DNA of 64,000 bases from contig JAFTTJ010000017.1 in the NCBI GenBank assembly GCA_017466825.1, positions 55,347-119,346 of the forward strand, written 5' to 3'. The stretch is from Clostridia bacterium. Its GTDB lineage: Bacteria; Bacillota; Clostridia; Christensenellales; Borkfalkiaceae. The notes under the pieces were generated by a model. The model was not told the DNA's origin. It saw nothing but the letters and a program-made list of their open reading frames with translations, and did not search any database. The position numbers and the translations under genes are program-made. Shown here piece after piece: positions 23,217 to 32,989 of the stretch (the stretch's first letter is position 1; every line of letters begins with the position of its first letter).

Positions 23217-24218
23217 ATGGCATTATTTGAAAGTTATGACAGACGTATAGATAAAATCAACGCCACTTTAAAAGAATACGGCATTTCTTCTGTTGAAGAA
23301 TGTAGAGATATCTGCCTTGCTAAAGGTATTGACTGCGACAAAATCGTTCGCGAAACTCAACCTATCTGCTTTGAAAACGCAGTTTGGGCTTATACCGTAG
23401 GCGCTGCAATCGCTATTAAAAAAGGTTGCGTAAAGGCTGCTGACGCCGCTGCCGCTGTTGGTATCGGTTTACAATCTTTCTGTATCCCCGGCTCTGTTGC
23501 CGAAAACAGACAAGTAGGTCTTGGTCACGGCAACCTTGGCAAAATGCTTTTAAGTGAAGAAACCGATTGTTTCTGCTTCTTAGCAGGTCACGAATCTTTC
23601 GCCGCTGCTGAAGGCGCAATCAAAATTGCTCTTAACGCAAACAAAGTAAGAGTTAAGCCTTTGAGAGTTATCCTTAACGGTTTAGGTAAAGACGCCGCTA
23701 TGATTATTTCTCGTATCAACGGCTTCACCTTCGTAGAAACTAAGTTTGATCCTTACACCGAAACGGTTGAAGTTGTTTATGAAAAAGCATACTCTGACGG
23801 TCCTAGAGCAAACGTTAAGTGTTACGGCGCTGACAACGTCCCCGAAGGCGTTGCTATCATGAAGCGTGAAAAAGTAGGCGTTTCTATCACCGGTAACTCT
23901 ACTAACCCCACTCGTTTCCAACACCCCGTTGCAGGCACTTACAAAAAGTGGTGTAACGAAAACGGCGTAGCATACTTCTCAGTTGCATCTGGCGGTGGTA
24001 CTGGTAGAACTCTTCACCCCGACAACATGGCTGCAGGTCCTGCTTCGTACGGTATGACCGACACTATGGGCCGTATGCACGGCGATGCTCAGTTTGCAGG
24101 CTCTTCTTCAGTTCCTGCTCACGTAGAAATGATGGGCTTAATCGGTATGGGTAACAACCCCATGGTTGGCGCTACCGTTGCCGTTGCAGTTGCTGTTGAA
24201 GAAGCAATGAGCAAATAA
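23217..24218 (+). CDS. GGGtGRT family protein
   Basis: A 333-residue protein with the diagnostic motif GGGTGRT at residues 259-265, which names Pfam family GGGtGRT. Other conserved stretches are GLGHGNLGKML, CFLAGHESFAAAEGAIK, GNSTNPTRFQHPVAGTYKKW and PVAGT. It is Gly/Ala-rich with several cysteines (Cys40, 51, 71, 89, 118, 120, 246). No biochemical function is established. Its ribosome site AAGGAGG, gene spacing and shared terminator show co-expression with the NifU-like gene, hinting at an Fe-S or radical-related role. Confidence 0.9.
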   Translation: MALFESYDRRIDKINATLKEYGISSVEECRDICLAKGIDCDKIVRETQPICFENAVWAYTVGAAIAIKKGCVKAADAAAAVGIGLQSFCIPGSVAENRQVGLGHGNLGKMLLSEETDCFCFLAGHESFAAAEGAIKIALNANKVRVKPLRVILNGLGKDAAMIISRINGFTFVETKFDPYTETVEVVYEKAYSDGPRANVKCYGADNVPEGVAIMKREKVGVSITGNSTNPTRFQHPVAGTYKKWCNENGVAYFSVASGGGTGRTLHPDNMAAGPASYGMTDTMGRMHGDAQFAGSSSVPAHVEMMGLIGMGNNPMVGATVAVAVAVEEAMSK

Positions 24219-24237
24219 TTTTAAATTAACAACCACT

Positions 24238-24266
24238 AAAGGGACTGTTTTTGCAGTCCCTTTTTT
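24238..24266 (+). terminator. Terminator of the GGGtGRT operon
   Basis: AAAGGGACTG (24238-24247) pairs with CAGTCCCTTT (24254-24263), followed by more T. Confidence 0.93.
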
Positions 24267-24272
24267 ATTGTA

Positions 24273-24311
24273 AAAAAACAAATATCCCCACGCTTTCACG
24301 TGAGGATATTT
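24273..24311 (-). terminator. Terminator of the exporter/lipoprotein operon
   Basis: AAATATCC (24280-24287) with GGATATTT (24304-24311), plus inner CACG/CGTG. The minus strand ends TTTGTTTTTTT. Confidence 0.85.
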
Positions 24312-24348
24312 TTATTGACTTATATTTGTGTCTTTTGTGGTTTTACGC

Positions 24349-27300
24349 TTATGCTACGTAAACTCCTGCATAACCAGTAATTAAGTTTCCACCAGTCATT
24401 CCTGCCGCAGTGGTATCAAACGTAACTGATTTAGCATTTGCCTTAATGAATTCAAGACCGAGATATTGTGATGCATACTCTATCATTTGTTCTTGGCTAG
24501 TCATTCCCATACCCACAAGCATATCTTGATTTTCGCTAATAAACTTCGTAACATCGTCTTGTGTAATATGATTTGGAGCGTCTGCATGAACTTCAGCAAG
24601 GTGATTCATACCTGTAACGATTGCTGTTGGATAACTATATTTACCATTTGAATCCCACAAGTTTTCTTCGCCACCAGCCGACTTAATTAAAAGCATAAGG
24701 TTTATCTTATCAAGGTCGTTATCCTTAACAAATGCTTGTAATGCGTTATTTGTTGCAGCCTTAACACCGTCGTTTACCATACCTGTTAATTGCTGTGCAA
24801 GTCCATCAAAGCCGTAAACTTTAAACCAAGTTTCAGAGCCTGAAATTAAGTTTTTAAGAATAGTTCCGTTAGTGAGATTGAGTTCTGGTTCGGTTATCTT
24901 ACTTGGTCTTGCGTCAATATGAATACAAGGGCCACTTGAAACGCCGATATAAGAACTATCTAAATCAACTTTAGCAAAACCATACATATAAAGTCCGTTT
25001 GCCCAGTTGCTATCAAAGATAACGTCTTTAGCCTTTAAATATGCCGAGTGGTAAGAGTTTGTAACAGGATTTAATTCCGTTCTTTCAGTCCAAGGGCTTA
25101 CGTGAACTGCAATAACCGTTCTTCTTACGGTTACGTTATCCATTTCTAAAGTACCAGCCTTTACGGTTACGCCAACTGCAGCGCCACTCATAGTTAAAAC
25201 TTTAACTTTTTTACCATCAACTTCTACGGTATAAGTTTCGCCGTCGTTTTGTCCCCAGTTGGTTGAAAGGTTCATATTACCGAGGATGTAAAGATTTTCC
25301 ATCTTCATTTGGTCAACGTTTCCGTTCTTAGTCTCTACACCATACTTGAAGATTGAGAATTGAACGTTTTGAATAATATAATCCGTGCCACCGTTCTTAC
25401 CTTCACCGAACTGATAATTACCAAGTCTGCCATCTACAAGTGGGAGGCTTGAACCGTCAATCGTGAAGTAGTTACCGTTGATTGTAAGGGCACCGCTATT
25501 ACGCTCGTAAGCGCCGTTTGCTAATTGAACGTTCTTTGGAGCAACTATATCGTCTGGAACTTTAAACGGAGCGGTAAAGTGCTTATACTGAGAATTTGCA
25601 TTGATATCAACAACGTCTTTTGCCGTTAAAATTCTATCTTCAGGGAGTTGAACTTTAATATTTCTTAAAATGTTGATTGCGCCCGTGTAAGTTTCGTCCT
25701 CATACCATTGTCTTAATTCAGCGTCGGTATAAACGTTTACGCCTTCGTTAATTACAACGGTAAAGGTTACTTCGCAATCGTCGTATATAGCGTATCTTGG
25801 AGCCATAGTAATTACTACGGTCTTACCAACGAGCGAAGCGTCAAAGTTAAACGCGCCGTCAAGTATTTCGTAAGCAGTCGTAAGGTTACCGTCAACTGTA
25901 ACTTTGTATTCAACGTTTGCCTTGTCGAAAGATAAATCTACTAAAATACCGTCGATTAAGGTTTGAGCTTTTACGTCAGGCTTAAAGTTGAGTTTGCCAA
26001 CAGCCATATTGTCACCCTTAGCGTTGTTATCCCAGTTTTTAGCCTGTCTATTAGTCCAAGCGTTAGCATAATCTTCGCCGTAAGTGAACGTAAATACCTT
26101 TTCAACTACCTTAATAGTTCTTTGGTATTCATCTTTAACATTGCCTTGGTTGTCGTATTTGGTTACGGTTACAGTAAATTCGCCTGTCGAAAGAGCAACG
26201 AGTTGCGAATTGTTACCGTTAACAGTAATAGTTGCAATACCTTCGTTTCCATTTGGAGTGAGAATTGTATTCGAGAAGTTATAAGTGTGACCTACGATAT
26301 AAACGAAAGTATGCCAGTTGCCTTGAGCGTCTTTTTCCGTGAAGTAGTCACCGTTTTGTTTAAGGTCGTCTGTCTCGTTACCTGCACTTCTATCTACCCA
26401 CCATTCGTAAACTTCGAGATGGTCGGTAAGAAGATATGGAAGGTTGAAGTCAATTTCCTCTGCATACTTGCCGTTTAACTTGGTGTAATAACCGTTAAAG
26501 TCACGAGTATCGTCGGTGAGGTTCATATTGATACTTGGAATAGAACCGTAAGCAACTTGAACTACGTAATCTCCGCTATCTCCGTGAACGGTAATATTAT
26601 AAACGTTTGCCTCGAAGTAAGCGTAAAGGTCTAACGTGCCTGTTACTTCAGCGTTAAAATCGTAAGCGGTTTTACCGCTTTGGTCTATATACCAACCCTT
26701 GAAAGTATGACCTACTTTTGAAGGTTGAGTGCTTGGCGCAGATACTGCAAAGCCGTTTAATACTGTGGTTGAACTATATACGTCTTCACCAAAGTAGAAG
26801 GTTACAGTTTCTCTATCTTCTGCCCATGTAGCCTTAATTCTAAGGTTGCCAACAGTTTGATATTTACCGCTTAATGCAACAGGAGTTGCATCACTTTCAA
26901 GAACGAAACCAGTAAACTCGTAACCTTTCTTAGTAGGTGCTTCAAGCGCATAGTCTGCATCATAAATAACTTCTTTATCAGTTAAACCTAAACCACCGTC
27001 ATTGTTGATAATGATATGATATTTGTTTGCAGTGTATTTTGCGTAAAGGTAGATATCGCTTCTAATTTCAGAATTCATATTGAATACCGAACCATCTGCA
27101 AGATACCAACCACTAACAAGAGTGTAACCTGCCTTTTCAACGTCAGATACTGGGAAGTTATCAATTTCGTATGCTTTAGTTCCTGGAACAACGCCTTCGA
27201 TTGTAGCCTTAACTTCTACGTTCTTGTCAAGGAAGTGAATTTCGTAACTGTCTGCTTGCCAATTTGCCGTTAAAGTGAGTTCAACGAAATCACAAGTATA

Positions 27301-28569
27301 GGTTTCGCCTGCCTCGTAGGTCTTACCATCACTACCTGTAAAGCCTAAGAATTCATAACCAATACCACGGTCTGGCGCAACGAGAGTAAATTCACCGTCA
27401 TAATAAATGTTAGGTAAAGTGTAGCCTTGTTGAACACCGAATACAGTAACGTTTGCCTTTACAGCGCTATAGGTTACCGTAACTACGGTTGCACCAACAA
27501 TTTCGCTATCAACTTCACTTGATAAAGTGTAAGTATAACCTACTTTATTAAGTTCAGCAGTAGGAACAACTAATTTTTTGCCGTGTTCAACAGAAACGGT
27601 TGCTAAAACAGTTTCGCCATCTTTGAATTCTACGTTGTAGAAGTTTCTTGTATAGTTAGCAATAACACGGATATTGCTTGCCATAGTATAAGTGCCTGTA
27701 GCGTCGAAAGATTCACCGTCAAAAGTAAAGCCTACGAAAGTGTAACCCACTTTGCTTGGAGCAGTAATTTCATAAGCCCCGTCAAATACAACGTCAACTA
27801 CTGAAGTTTGGCTATCTACAGAGTTAGCGATTGTAATTTTATAATTCTTTGGAGTGTATTTTGCATATAAGGTAACGTCGTCTACGATAGGCTCACTTGC
27901 ATCATAGAGTGATTCGTCAGACAAATCTTCATCAGTGTACCAGTTTACAAAATCATATCCAGGACGGCTTGCTGGCTTTGGAGCGTAGGTCTTGCCGTGC
28001 TCGACAGTTTCTTCGATAAGGTCAGCAGAAAATCCGTCGTTTAAAGTTACAGTATATTTATTGATGCTGTAAGACGCAATAATTACTATATCGTCGTCAA
28101 AAGGTAAAACACCTGAAGATGGGAAATCTTGTTTCTCGCCGTTACTATCAAAATAGTAATAACCTGTGAAAGTATAACCCTCTTTCTCTGCATCTGGTAC
28201 GGAATACTCCCCACCCGGTGCAACCTCAATCATTGAGATTGGCGTACCGCCGTCTGTATTTACAATAATGTAAACTACAGGATCAGAGAATTTAGCGAAC
28301 AACATAAAAGATGAGGTAACCTTACCTTCTGCATAAGGGGTTGTAAAATCCTTATCTGTGTACCAGCCTACAAACGTTTTGCCTTCAATTTCTGGATCTA
28401 TTGGCAAACTAATTTGTTGATTCAAGTCGTATCTTTGAGTGGCATATTGATTATTTCCTACCGTATAAGTTACAGTTAATTTCGTTGAAATGCTGCAACT
28501 TGCGGATATACCACACAACAGTAAGATTGACAAAATAGCCAAGCATATCTTATTGAGTGTTTTTTTCAT
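24349..28569 (-). CDS. Giant surface lipoprotein with Listeria-Bacteroides repeats and beta-helix-like C-terminus
   Basis: A 1406-residue lipoprotein. The signal peptide ends in a lipobox (CGISASC). Residues about 30-760 hold some ten Listeria-Bacteroides/InlB_B-type repeats of about 70 residues, each with a GYTFxGWYxD-like core (TFVGWYTDKDF, YDFVNWYTDEDL, YEFTGFVLESD) and an ending like LYAKYT. A beta-sandwich-like middle follows, then residues about 1000-1300 with short repeating strands (NGNYFTIDGSSLPL, IIQNVQFSIFKYG, MKMENLYILGNMNLS) typical of a right-handed beta-helix. ATG 28569 has AGGAGG upstream. It is the last gene of the ABC operon, 16 nt after its neighbour, and may be exported, matured or anchored by that system (inference). 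Confidence 0.85.
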   Translation of the reverse strand: MKKTLNKICLAILSILLLCGISASCSISTKLTVTYTVGNNQYATQRYDLNQQISLPIDPEIEGKTFVGWYTDKDFTTPYAEGKVTSSFMLFAKFSDPVVYIIVNTDGGTPISMIEVAPGGEYSVPDAEKEGYTFTGYYYFDSNGEKQDFPSSGVLPFDDDIVIIASYSINKYTVTLNDGFSADLIEETVEHGKTYAPKPASRPGYDFVNWYTDEDLSDESLYDASEPIVDDVTLYAKYTPKNYKITIANSVDSQTSVVDVVFDGAYEITAPSKVGYTFVGFTFDGESFDATGTYTMASNIRVIANYTRNFYNVEFKDGETVLATVSVEHGKKLVVPTAELNKVGYTYTLSSEVDSEIVGATVVTVTYSAVKANVTVFGVQQGYTLPNIYYDGEFTLVAPDRGIGYEFLGFTGSDGKTYEAGETYTCDFVELTLTANWQADSYEIHFLDKNVEVKATIEGVVPGTKAYEIDNFPVSDVEKAGYTLVSGWYLADGSVFNMNSEIRSDIYLYAKYTANKYHIIINNDGGLGLTDKEVIYDADYALEAPTKKGYEFTGFVLESDATPVALSGKYQTVGNLRIKATWAEDRETVTFYFGEDVYSSTTVLNGFAVSAPSTQPSKVGHTFKGWYIDQSGKTAYDFNAEVTGTLDLYAYFEANVYNITVHGDSGDYVVQVAYGSIPSINMNLTDDTRDFNGYYTKLNGKYAEEIDFNLPYLLTDHLEVYEWWVDRSAGNETDDLKQNGDYFTEKDAQGNWHTFVYIVGHTYNFSNTILTPNGNEGIATITVNGNNSQLVALSTGEFTVTVTKYDNQGNVKDEYQRTIKVVEKVFTFTYGEDYANAWTNRQAKNWDNNAKGDNMAVGKLNFKPDVKAQTLIDGILVDLSFDKANVEYKVTVDGNLTTAYEILDGAFNFDASLVGKTVVITMAPRYAIYDDCEVTFTVVINEGVNVYTDAELRQWYEDETYTGAINILRNIKVQLPEDRILTAKDVVDINANSQYKHFTAPFKVPDDIVAPKNVQLANGAYERNSGALTINGNYFTIDGSSLPLVDGRLGNYQFGEGKNGGTDYIIQNVQFSIFKYGVETKNGNVDQMKMENLYILGNMNLSTNWGQNDGETYTVEVDGKKVKVLTMSGAAVGVTVKAGTLEMDNVTVRRTVIAVHVSPWTERTELNPVTNSYHSAYLKAKDVIFDSNWANGLYMYGFAKVDLDSSYIGVSSGPCIHIDARPSKITEPELNLTNGTILKNLISGSETWFKVYGFDGLAQQLTGMVNDGVKAATNNALQAFVKDNDLDKINLMLLIKSAGGEENLWDSNGKYSYPTAIVTGMNHLAEVHADAPNHITQDDVTKFISENQDMLVGMGMTSQEQMIEYASQYLGLEFIKANAKSVTFDTTAAGMTGGNLITGYAGVYVA

Positions 28570-28585
28570 GTTTTGTTTCCTCCTG

Positions 28586-29020
28586 TTATATTTCAACGTC
28601 GCTTTTTGTATCGACATTTGGAATCAATGTTATTGTGTCGTATTTTTCACTGCCGTCGGTTGTTCGTACGGTTATTACAACACTCGTTTTGCAATATGGA
28701 GATATAACTAATTCTCCCCTACCGTAATCGTATGATACGGATTTATCCGAAGTTTCTATAACAACGGTTTTTTCAGTCGTCTTTGAAGTTATTATCTTCC
28801 ATTTAAGTTTATATCTAATTGGTTTTAAAGCGTCTGAGTCAATATCTACTATAATCGGCACGCCGTCTTCAATTTTTAAGCCGTTTTCGTCAATAAAATA
28901 TATATCTTGACAAGCAACGTCACGTCTTGTTTCTTCGATTACCTTACCAAAAAAACTAACTAGCAAAATGGCTAAAATACACTCGGCTAATACGATTAAT
29001 ACTACTATTTTTTTATTCAT
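28586..29020 (-). CDS. Small membrane-anchored extracytoplasmic protein
   Basis: A 144-residue protein with one N-terminal membrane helix (about 5-24, VVLIVLAECILAILLVSFF) and an external beta-rich domain (IRYKLKWKIITSKTTEKTVV, then YCKTSVVITVRTTDGSEKYD) that resembles a single Ig-like or BIG-like module. No family is recognised. It lies between the permease and the giant lipoprotein with 11-nt and 16-nt gaps, so it is part of the operon and may be an accessory subunit. Confidence 0.65.
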   Translation of the reverse strand: MNKKIVVLIVLAECILAILLVSFFGKVIEETRRDVACQDIYFIDENGLKIEDGVPIIVDIDSDALKPIRYKLKWKIITSKTTEKTVVIETSDKSVSYDYGRGELVISPYCKTSVVITVRTTDGSEKYDTITLIPNVDTKSDVEI

Positions 29021-29031
29021 AAACCACTCTC

Positions 29032-30678
29032 CTATCCTTGAATACCATCAAAATAGGTTTTTAAGTTGCTATGTAATAAATATAATCTTGCCAACATAAA
29101 TACAAATGCTATAAGTAATATTCTTACCCAACCAAGCACGTAACTATCAAGCAATAATATAAGCGATAAAAGACCAACGAGGGTTGATACTAAAAAGGCT
29201 ATTGCTATTGCTTTTGCAACGTTGCCGTTATCGGTTACCGCATCTCCCTTTGAGGCGTATTCAGTAATTTTAGGATTTCTAAGGTCAAGTTCAAAGCCCC
29301 AAGCTATTTGTCCTACCGATATGAAGAATATTGTTATTACTATAGCGATAACGTCGAAAATTGGCACTCGCATTGAAAATACAAGCATTATTGCAGTTGT
29401 AATAAGCGATAATACGTTGATTGCTGCCGTTACTGCAAGTTTCGCCCAACATATAAGCGAAGTGTTTGAAGGTGCGGTTTTCAAAACGGCGAACTCGTTA
29501 CCTTCTCTACTTATTGCCGAGGCAGAATTTGCATTGTGCGTGCCAAGTAAACTTAGCGTTATCATCATATTAAAGGCAATGGTCATATAAATACCGAGCG
29601 AACTCGTATTTATAAGTGACATTATAAAGTTGAATACGTACGATATAGTTGGGAAAAGCAATACTGCCGTTACTATAGACGTTACCGTATCAGAAGAACG
29701 AAAAAGAATTTTAAGTTCTTTTTTAAGGAAGGTAATAAACAGACTTTTGCCTTTTCCATATTTGATTTTGTGAACTTTTTTGCTACTGTTTTCAGCAGTA
29801 GAACTTGCCACCTTAAAGTAGAAAGGCATTGCAACTAAAAAGCACAAAACACCACAACCTAATACAACTAATAGTGTGAGTGAGAAATATAAAGCCGTTG
29901 AAACGCCAAACAGCGAATTGCCGATAAAACTATAAAATAGTGATATCTTGTTTATAGTTGCAAAGGCTTGACGAACTGCCTCTAAAAATCTTGCATACTT
30001 ACCCGCAATATTTAAAGGCGGTTCAATTTGACTTAATATCCAATAAACTAATAAATATCCCGCAATTATAAGCGCAGATAAAAACAAAGCGTAGATAAAA
30101 ACGTGAGACTTTAAGAATTTTATAATATAGATTGCAGGAATTGCCATTATTGCGCCAATAAATACAGGTAACAAACAAAGAGTCAACCATATTATAGGTA
30201 ATTGTAACCAATAAATTACACCAACGCCTGCGTTTATTCCAAAGCCTATCAAAAGAGGGAGTATAAATATCAAACTCTTTTTGATTTCGTCCAAAGCAAA
30301 AACTATGATTTTGCTAAGGAAAATTTCACTATAATTACACGGGAAAGCAAGCAACATCGTGTTTTCTTTACTTACAAATAGCACGAGTATCATTCCGCCC
30401 AAACACGCCACTATACTTATCAACTGTGTAATAAATATAAGCGTGACTATCAAATCTTTTGAAAGTTCAAAACTGAAAAAATTTCGAACGACAAAGAATA
30501 ACGCAGTAAATGCAACTATTGATATCGCCATAAAAAGCACTTTAAGTAAGATTTTACTTACGAGTTTTTTATTTCCACCCGTTTTTAATCCTCTTACTTG
30601 GTCGCCTATTTGCATTAGCGTTAAATATTTAACACGGCGGAAAACCGAGTTCTTTTTTATCTCTTGAGTGTTTTCCAT
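29032..30678 (-). CDS. ABC-2-type exporter permease
   Basis: A 548-residue membrane protein with about 12 hydrophobic helices in two halves separated by a cytoplasmic stretch (VHKIKYGKGKSLFITFLKKE). The second half opens with FLKKELKILFRSSDTVTS, the amphipathic coupling segment typical of ABC-2 exporters, and contains NANSASAISREGNEFAVLKT, common in this permease class. It follows the ATPase fusion gene by 8 nt and is its expected membrane partner. The substrate is unknown; the downstream lipoprotein and anchored protein are candidates or co-workers. Confidence 0.8.
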   Translation of the reverse strand: MENTQEIKKNSVFRRVKYLTLMQIGDQVRGLKTGGNKKLVSKILLKVLFMAISIVAFTALFFVVRNFFSFELSKDLIVTLIFITQLISIVACLGGMILVLFVSKENTMLLAFPCNYSEIFLSKIIVFALDEIKKSLIFILPLLIGFGINAGVGVIYWLQLPIIWLTLCLLPVFIGAIMAIPAIYIIKFLKSHVFIYALFLSALIIAGYLLVYWILSQIEPPLNIAGKYARFLEAVRQAFATINKISLFYSFIGNSLFGVSTALYFSLTLLVVLGCGVLCFLVAMPFYFKVASSTAENSSKKVHKIKYGKGKSLFITFLKKELKILFRSSDTVTSIVTAVLLFPTISYVFNFIMSLINTSSLGIYMTIAFNMMITLSLLGTHNANSASAISREGNEFAVLKTAPSNTSLICWAKLAVTAAINVLSLITTAIMLVFSMRVPIFDVIAIVITIFFISVGQIAWGFELDLRNPKITEYASKGDAVTDNGNVAKAIAIAFLVSTLVGLLSLILLLDSYVLGWVRILLIAFVFMLARLYLLHSNLKTYFDGIQG

Positions 30679-30686
30679 AATCTTAA

Positions 30687-32927
30687 TTAACCTTGTGGAT
30701 TTTCTTCCGGTTCATCCTTTTTTTGAGCGTATTGAAGATATAATTGTTCAAGCGAAAGCCCTTCTTTCTTTATTTCTTCAATCGTGCTTACTCTACGGAG
30801 TTTTCCTCCACTTATTATTGCTATACGGTCACAAATCTTTTCTACAACTTCGATTACGTGACTTGAGAAGAATACTATGTTACCTGCATTAGCGTGTTCA
30901 CGCATGCACTCTTTGATTTGGTATGCACTCGTTGGGTCAAGTCCTGTGAGAGGTTCGTCTAATACCCAAACCTTAGGATTATGAATAAGCGCTGCTATAA
31001 CCATCGTCTTTTGTTTCATACCATGAGAATAACTCTTGATTTCGTTATCTATAGCATGTTCTAATTGGAACATCTTTACAAACTTTTCAATACGTTCTTT
31101 TTTATCTTTTTCACTAACCATATAAAGGTCGGCAACGTAATTGATATATTCTCTACCAGTAAGTTTTTCATAAAGCGCATGGTTATCGGATACGTAACCC
31201 ATACGAAGTTTTGCCTCTAATGGTTGACGAGCAATGTCAAAGCCCTCAATTTCAATGCTACCCTCTGTAATAGACTGTATTCCTACAAGACTCTTTATGG
31301 TGGTAGACTTACCTGCACCATTATGACCTATAAATCCAAATACTTCACCATCGTGAATTTCAAGACTTAAATTGTCAACAGATTTTTTTTCTGCTCCGTC
31401 ATAAGTTTTTGAAAAGTTTTTAATTCTTATCATATGTTCTCCTTCAGGGGATAATGGTGTATTTTGAGGTCTTCCATCTAATTCTTTTAATAAGTTCAAA
31501 TGGTCTACCCTGCGTAATTTCTTGCGCCTTGCAAGTTCTCGGTGAGAATCGCACACTTTGAAGATTATTGTGTAGAATCCCCACATTACAAATATAAGCA
31601 CCATAAACGCTACATAAATTGCTAAATTGTATACAGGATACATCTGCATTGTAGAGCCATTTATTGTAAATTGAAAAATAAAATCGTACTTTAATGGAAC
31701 TGCAAATGCAAACTTGTCTACAAAGAAATCGTCGTATAAGAAGAAGTAGTTTGCAGCATATTTTCCATTGTCATACCCACCGAACTGCGTTCCGTTAAGG
31801 TAGGTGTTCATACACATTACGACTACAACGTAAACAGTGAAAACTATCAGCGAGGTCGCTATCAGTTTTAAGGTTGGGCGTTTAAATATTCCAAGCGCTA
31901 CACCGAGAAGTGGTAAGAAAAACGCATAATAATGGCAATACCAAAAGTCCAAATCTGCCATTGCTGTAAATTGATGTGTTACGTTTGGTAACAGAATTGC
32001 GCAAAGCGCGCCTAATACGTTTACAAAATAAGTAAAGTAGAACAGACCTTTGAGTTTAAATACGTAGGCTATAAATATCAAGATGATAGCCGTATTACAT
32101 AAATGCGCTGGGAAAATTTGCGCTCCCCTTCTAAAACTTTGAAAGGAGAAGAATTGTATTATCGCCGAGAGCGATAACATTAACAAGAGAAAATATCTAT
32201 CCTCGTAACTCTTTTTAGATTGTGTAAAATAAATTAAAAGAGGAATTATAATCGAACCATAAATTATAAGTCTGTGCGTTACGTTAAAATCTTCTGGAAC
32301 TTCACCAGCATTTCCAAATAAAAGTTGTAAAAAATACATTGGCATAAACGCAAGCGAATAGAGCAATACCGAAATGCCAACCTTTAATAAACGATTAGAT
32401 ATGCTATTAAAATCTTTTTCTACTAAGACCTGCGCAAATTCTAAACCACAAATTAACGTAAGCAACACGAGTATGCAAAGATAAAGTATTGTGCGCCAAT
32501 GGGTAATTTGCAATTCACCTAATATCGAAACTGAAATAGGCTCTATAAACACAACGTTTAAAAGTATAACCAAAAATCCTAAAACTACACACGTATCTTT
32601 TGCCGGCTTTCTGTTAAAAAACGGAGCAACTATTGCAAATGCTACGGCGATTGCCGTGAGCCAGTCAATTACCGCAATGCCCACGTAACCAAATGGTGAA
32701 AATAAATCTCCGCTAAGACCTATTTGCTCGCTAATTACTTCCCTACAAACTACGTGTACGAAATAAGAACAAAATAACAGCACCGCTATACCACGCTTAA
32801 TAAAGTCCAATACAAAGCCCTGTTTTTTAAAAATTGTTATTTGTTTGTCTTTAGTCGCCTTACACACAAACGTTGCGCCATAAATACAAGCGCCTAAACA
32901 TAAGGCTAAAATAACAGCAGTCATCAT
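30687..32927 (-). CDS. YwaF/TMEM164-like membrane protein fused to ABC ATPase
   Basis: A 746-residue protein. Residues 1 to about 470 have about 12 membrane helices; the part from about 170 to 400 carries features of the YwaF/TIGR02206 (TMEM164-like) family, such as PAHLCNTAIILIF, FWYCHYYAFFLPL and AANYFFLYDD. Residues 499-746 are a complete ABC ATPase with Walker A GHNGAGKST (534-542), Walker B VWVLDEPLTGLD, a variant signature YSHGMKQK and the switch His in SSHVIEV. TMEM164 has been described as a lipid acyltransferase, so this could couple lipid handling to export (inference). Such a fusion is not one I know as a standard ABC architecture. An internal ribosome site may yield the ATPase alone. 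First gene of its operon. Confidence 0.72.
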   Translation of the reverse strand: MMTAVILALCLGACIYGATFVCKATKDKQITIFKKQGFVLDFIKRGIAVLLFCSYFVHVVCREVISEQIGLSGDLFSPFGYVGIAVIDWLTAIAVAFAIVAPFFNRKPAKDTCVVLGFLVILLNVVFIEPISVSILGELQITHWRTILYLCILVLLTLICGLEFAQVLVEKDFNSISNRLLKVGISVLLYSLAFMPMYFLQLLFGNAGEVPEDFNVTHRLIIYGSIIIPLLIYFTQSKKSYEDRYFLLLMLSLSAIIQFFSFQSFRRGAQIFPAHLCNTAIILIFIAYVFKLKGLFYFTYFVNVLGALCAILLPNVTHQFTAMADLDFWYCHYYAFFLPLLGVALGIFKRPTLKLIATSLIVFTVYVVVVMCMNTYLNGTQFGGYDNGKYAANYFFLYDDFFVDKFAFAVPLKYDFIFQFTINGSTMQMYPVYNLAIYVAFMVLIFVMWGFYTIIFKVCDSHRELARRKKLRRVDHLNLLKELDGRPQNTPLSPEGEHMIRIKNFSKTYDGAEKKSVDNLSLEIHDGEVFGFIGHNGAGKSTTIKSLVGIQSITEGSIEIEGFDIARQPLEAKLRMGYVSDNHALYEKLTGREYINYVADLYMVSEKDKKERIEKFVKMFQLEHAIDNEIKSYSHGMKQKTMVIAALIHNPKVWVLDEPLTGLDPTSAYQIKECMREHANAGNIVFFSSHVIEVVEKICDRIAIISGGKLRRVSTIEEIKKEGLSLEQLYLQYAQKKDEPEENPQG
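31431..31444 (-). promoter_or_regulatory. Internal Shine-Dalgarno and start codon for a free ABC ATPase
   Basis: Within the fusion gene, AAGGAG (31444-31439) is followed after 5 nt by an in-frame ATG (31433-31431, Met499) that opens the ATPase domain exactly at MIRIKN. Translation from here would give a 248-residue stand-alone ATPase. Confidence 0.6.
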
Positions 32928-32989
32928 AAGTAAAACTCCGTTATAAGTAAACCACCCTTATTAAAATTAAAATTTTAATTACACTTATA

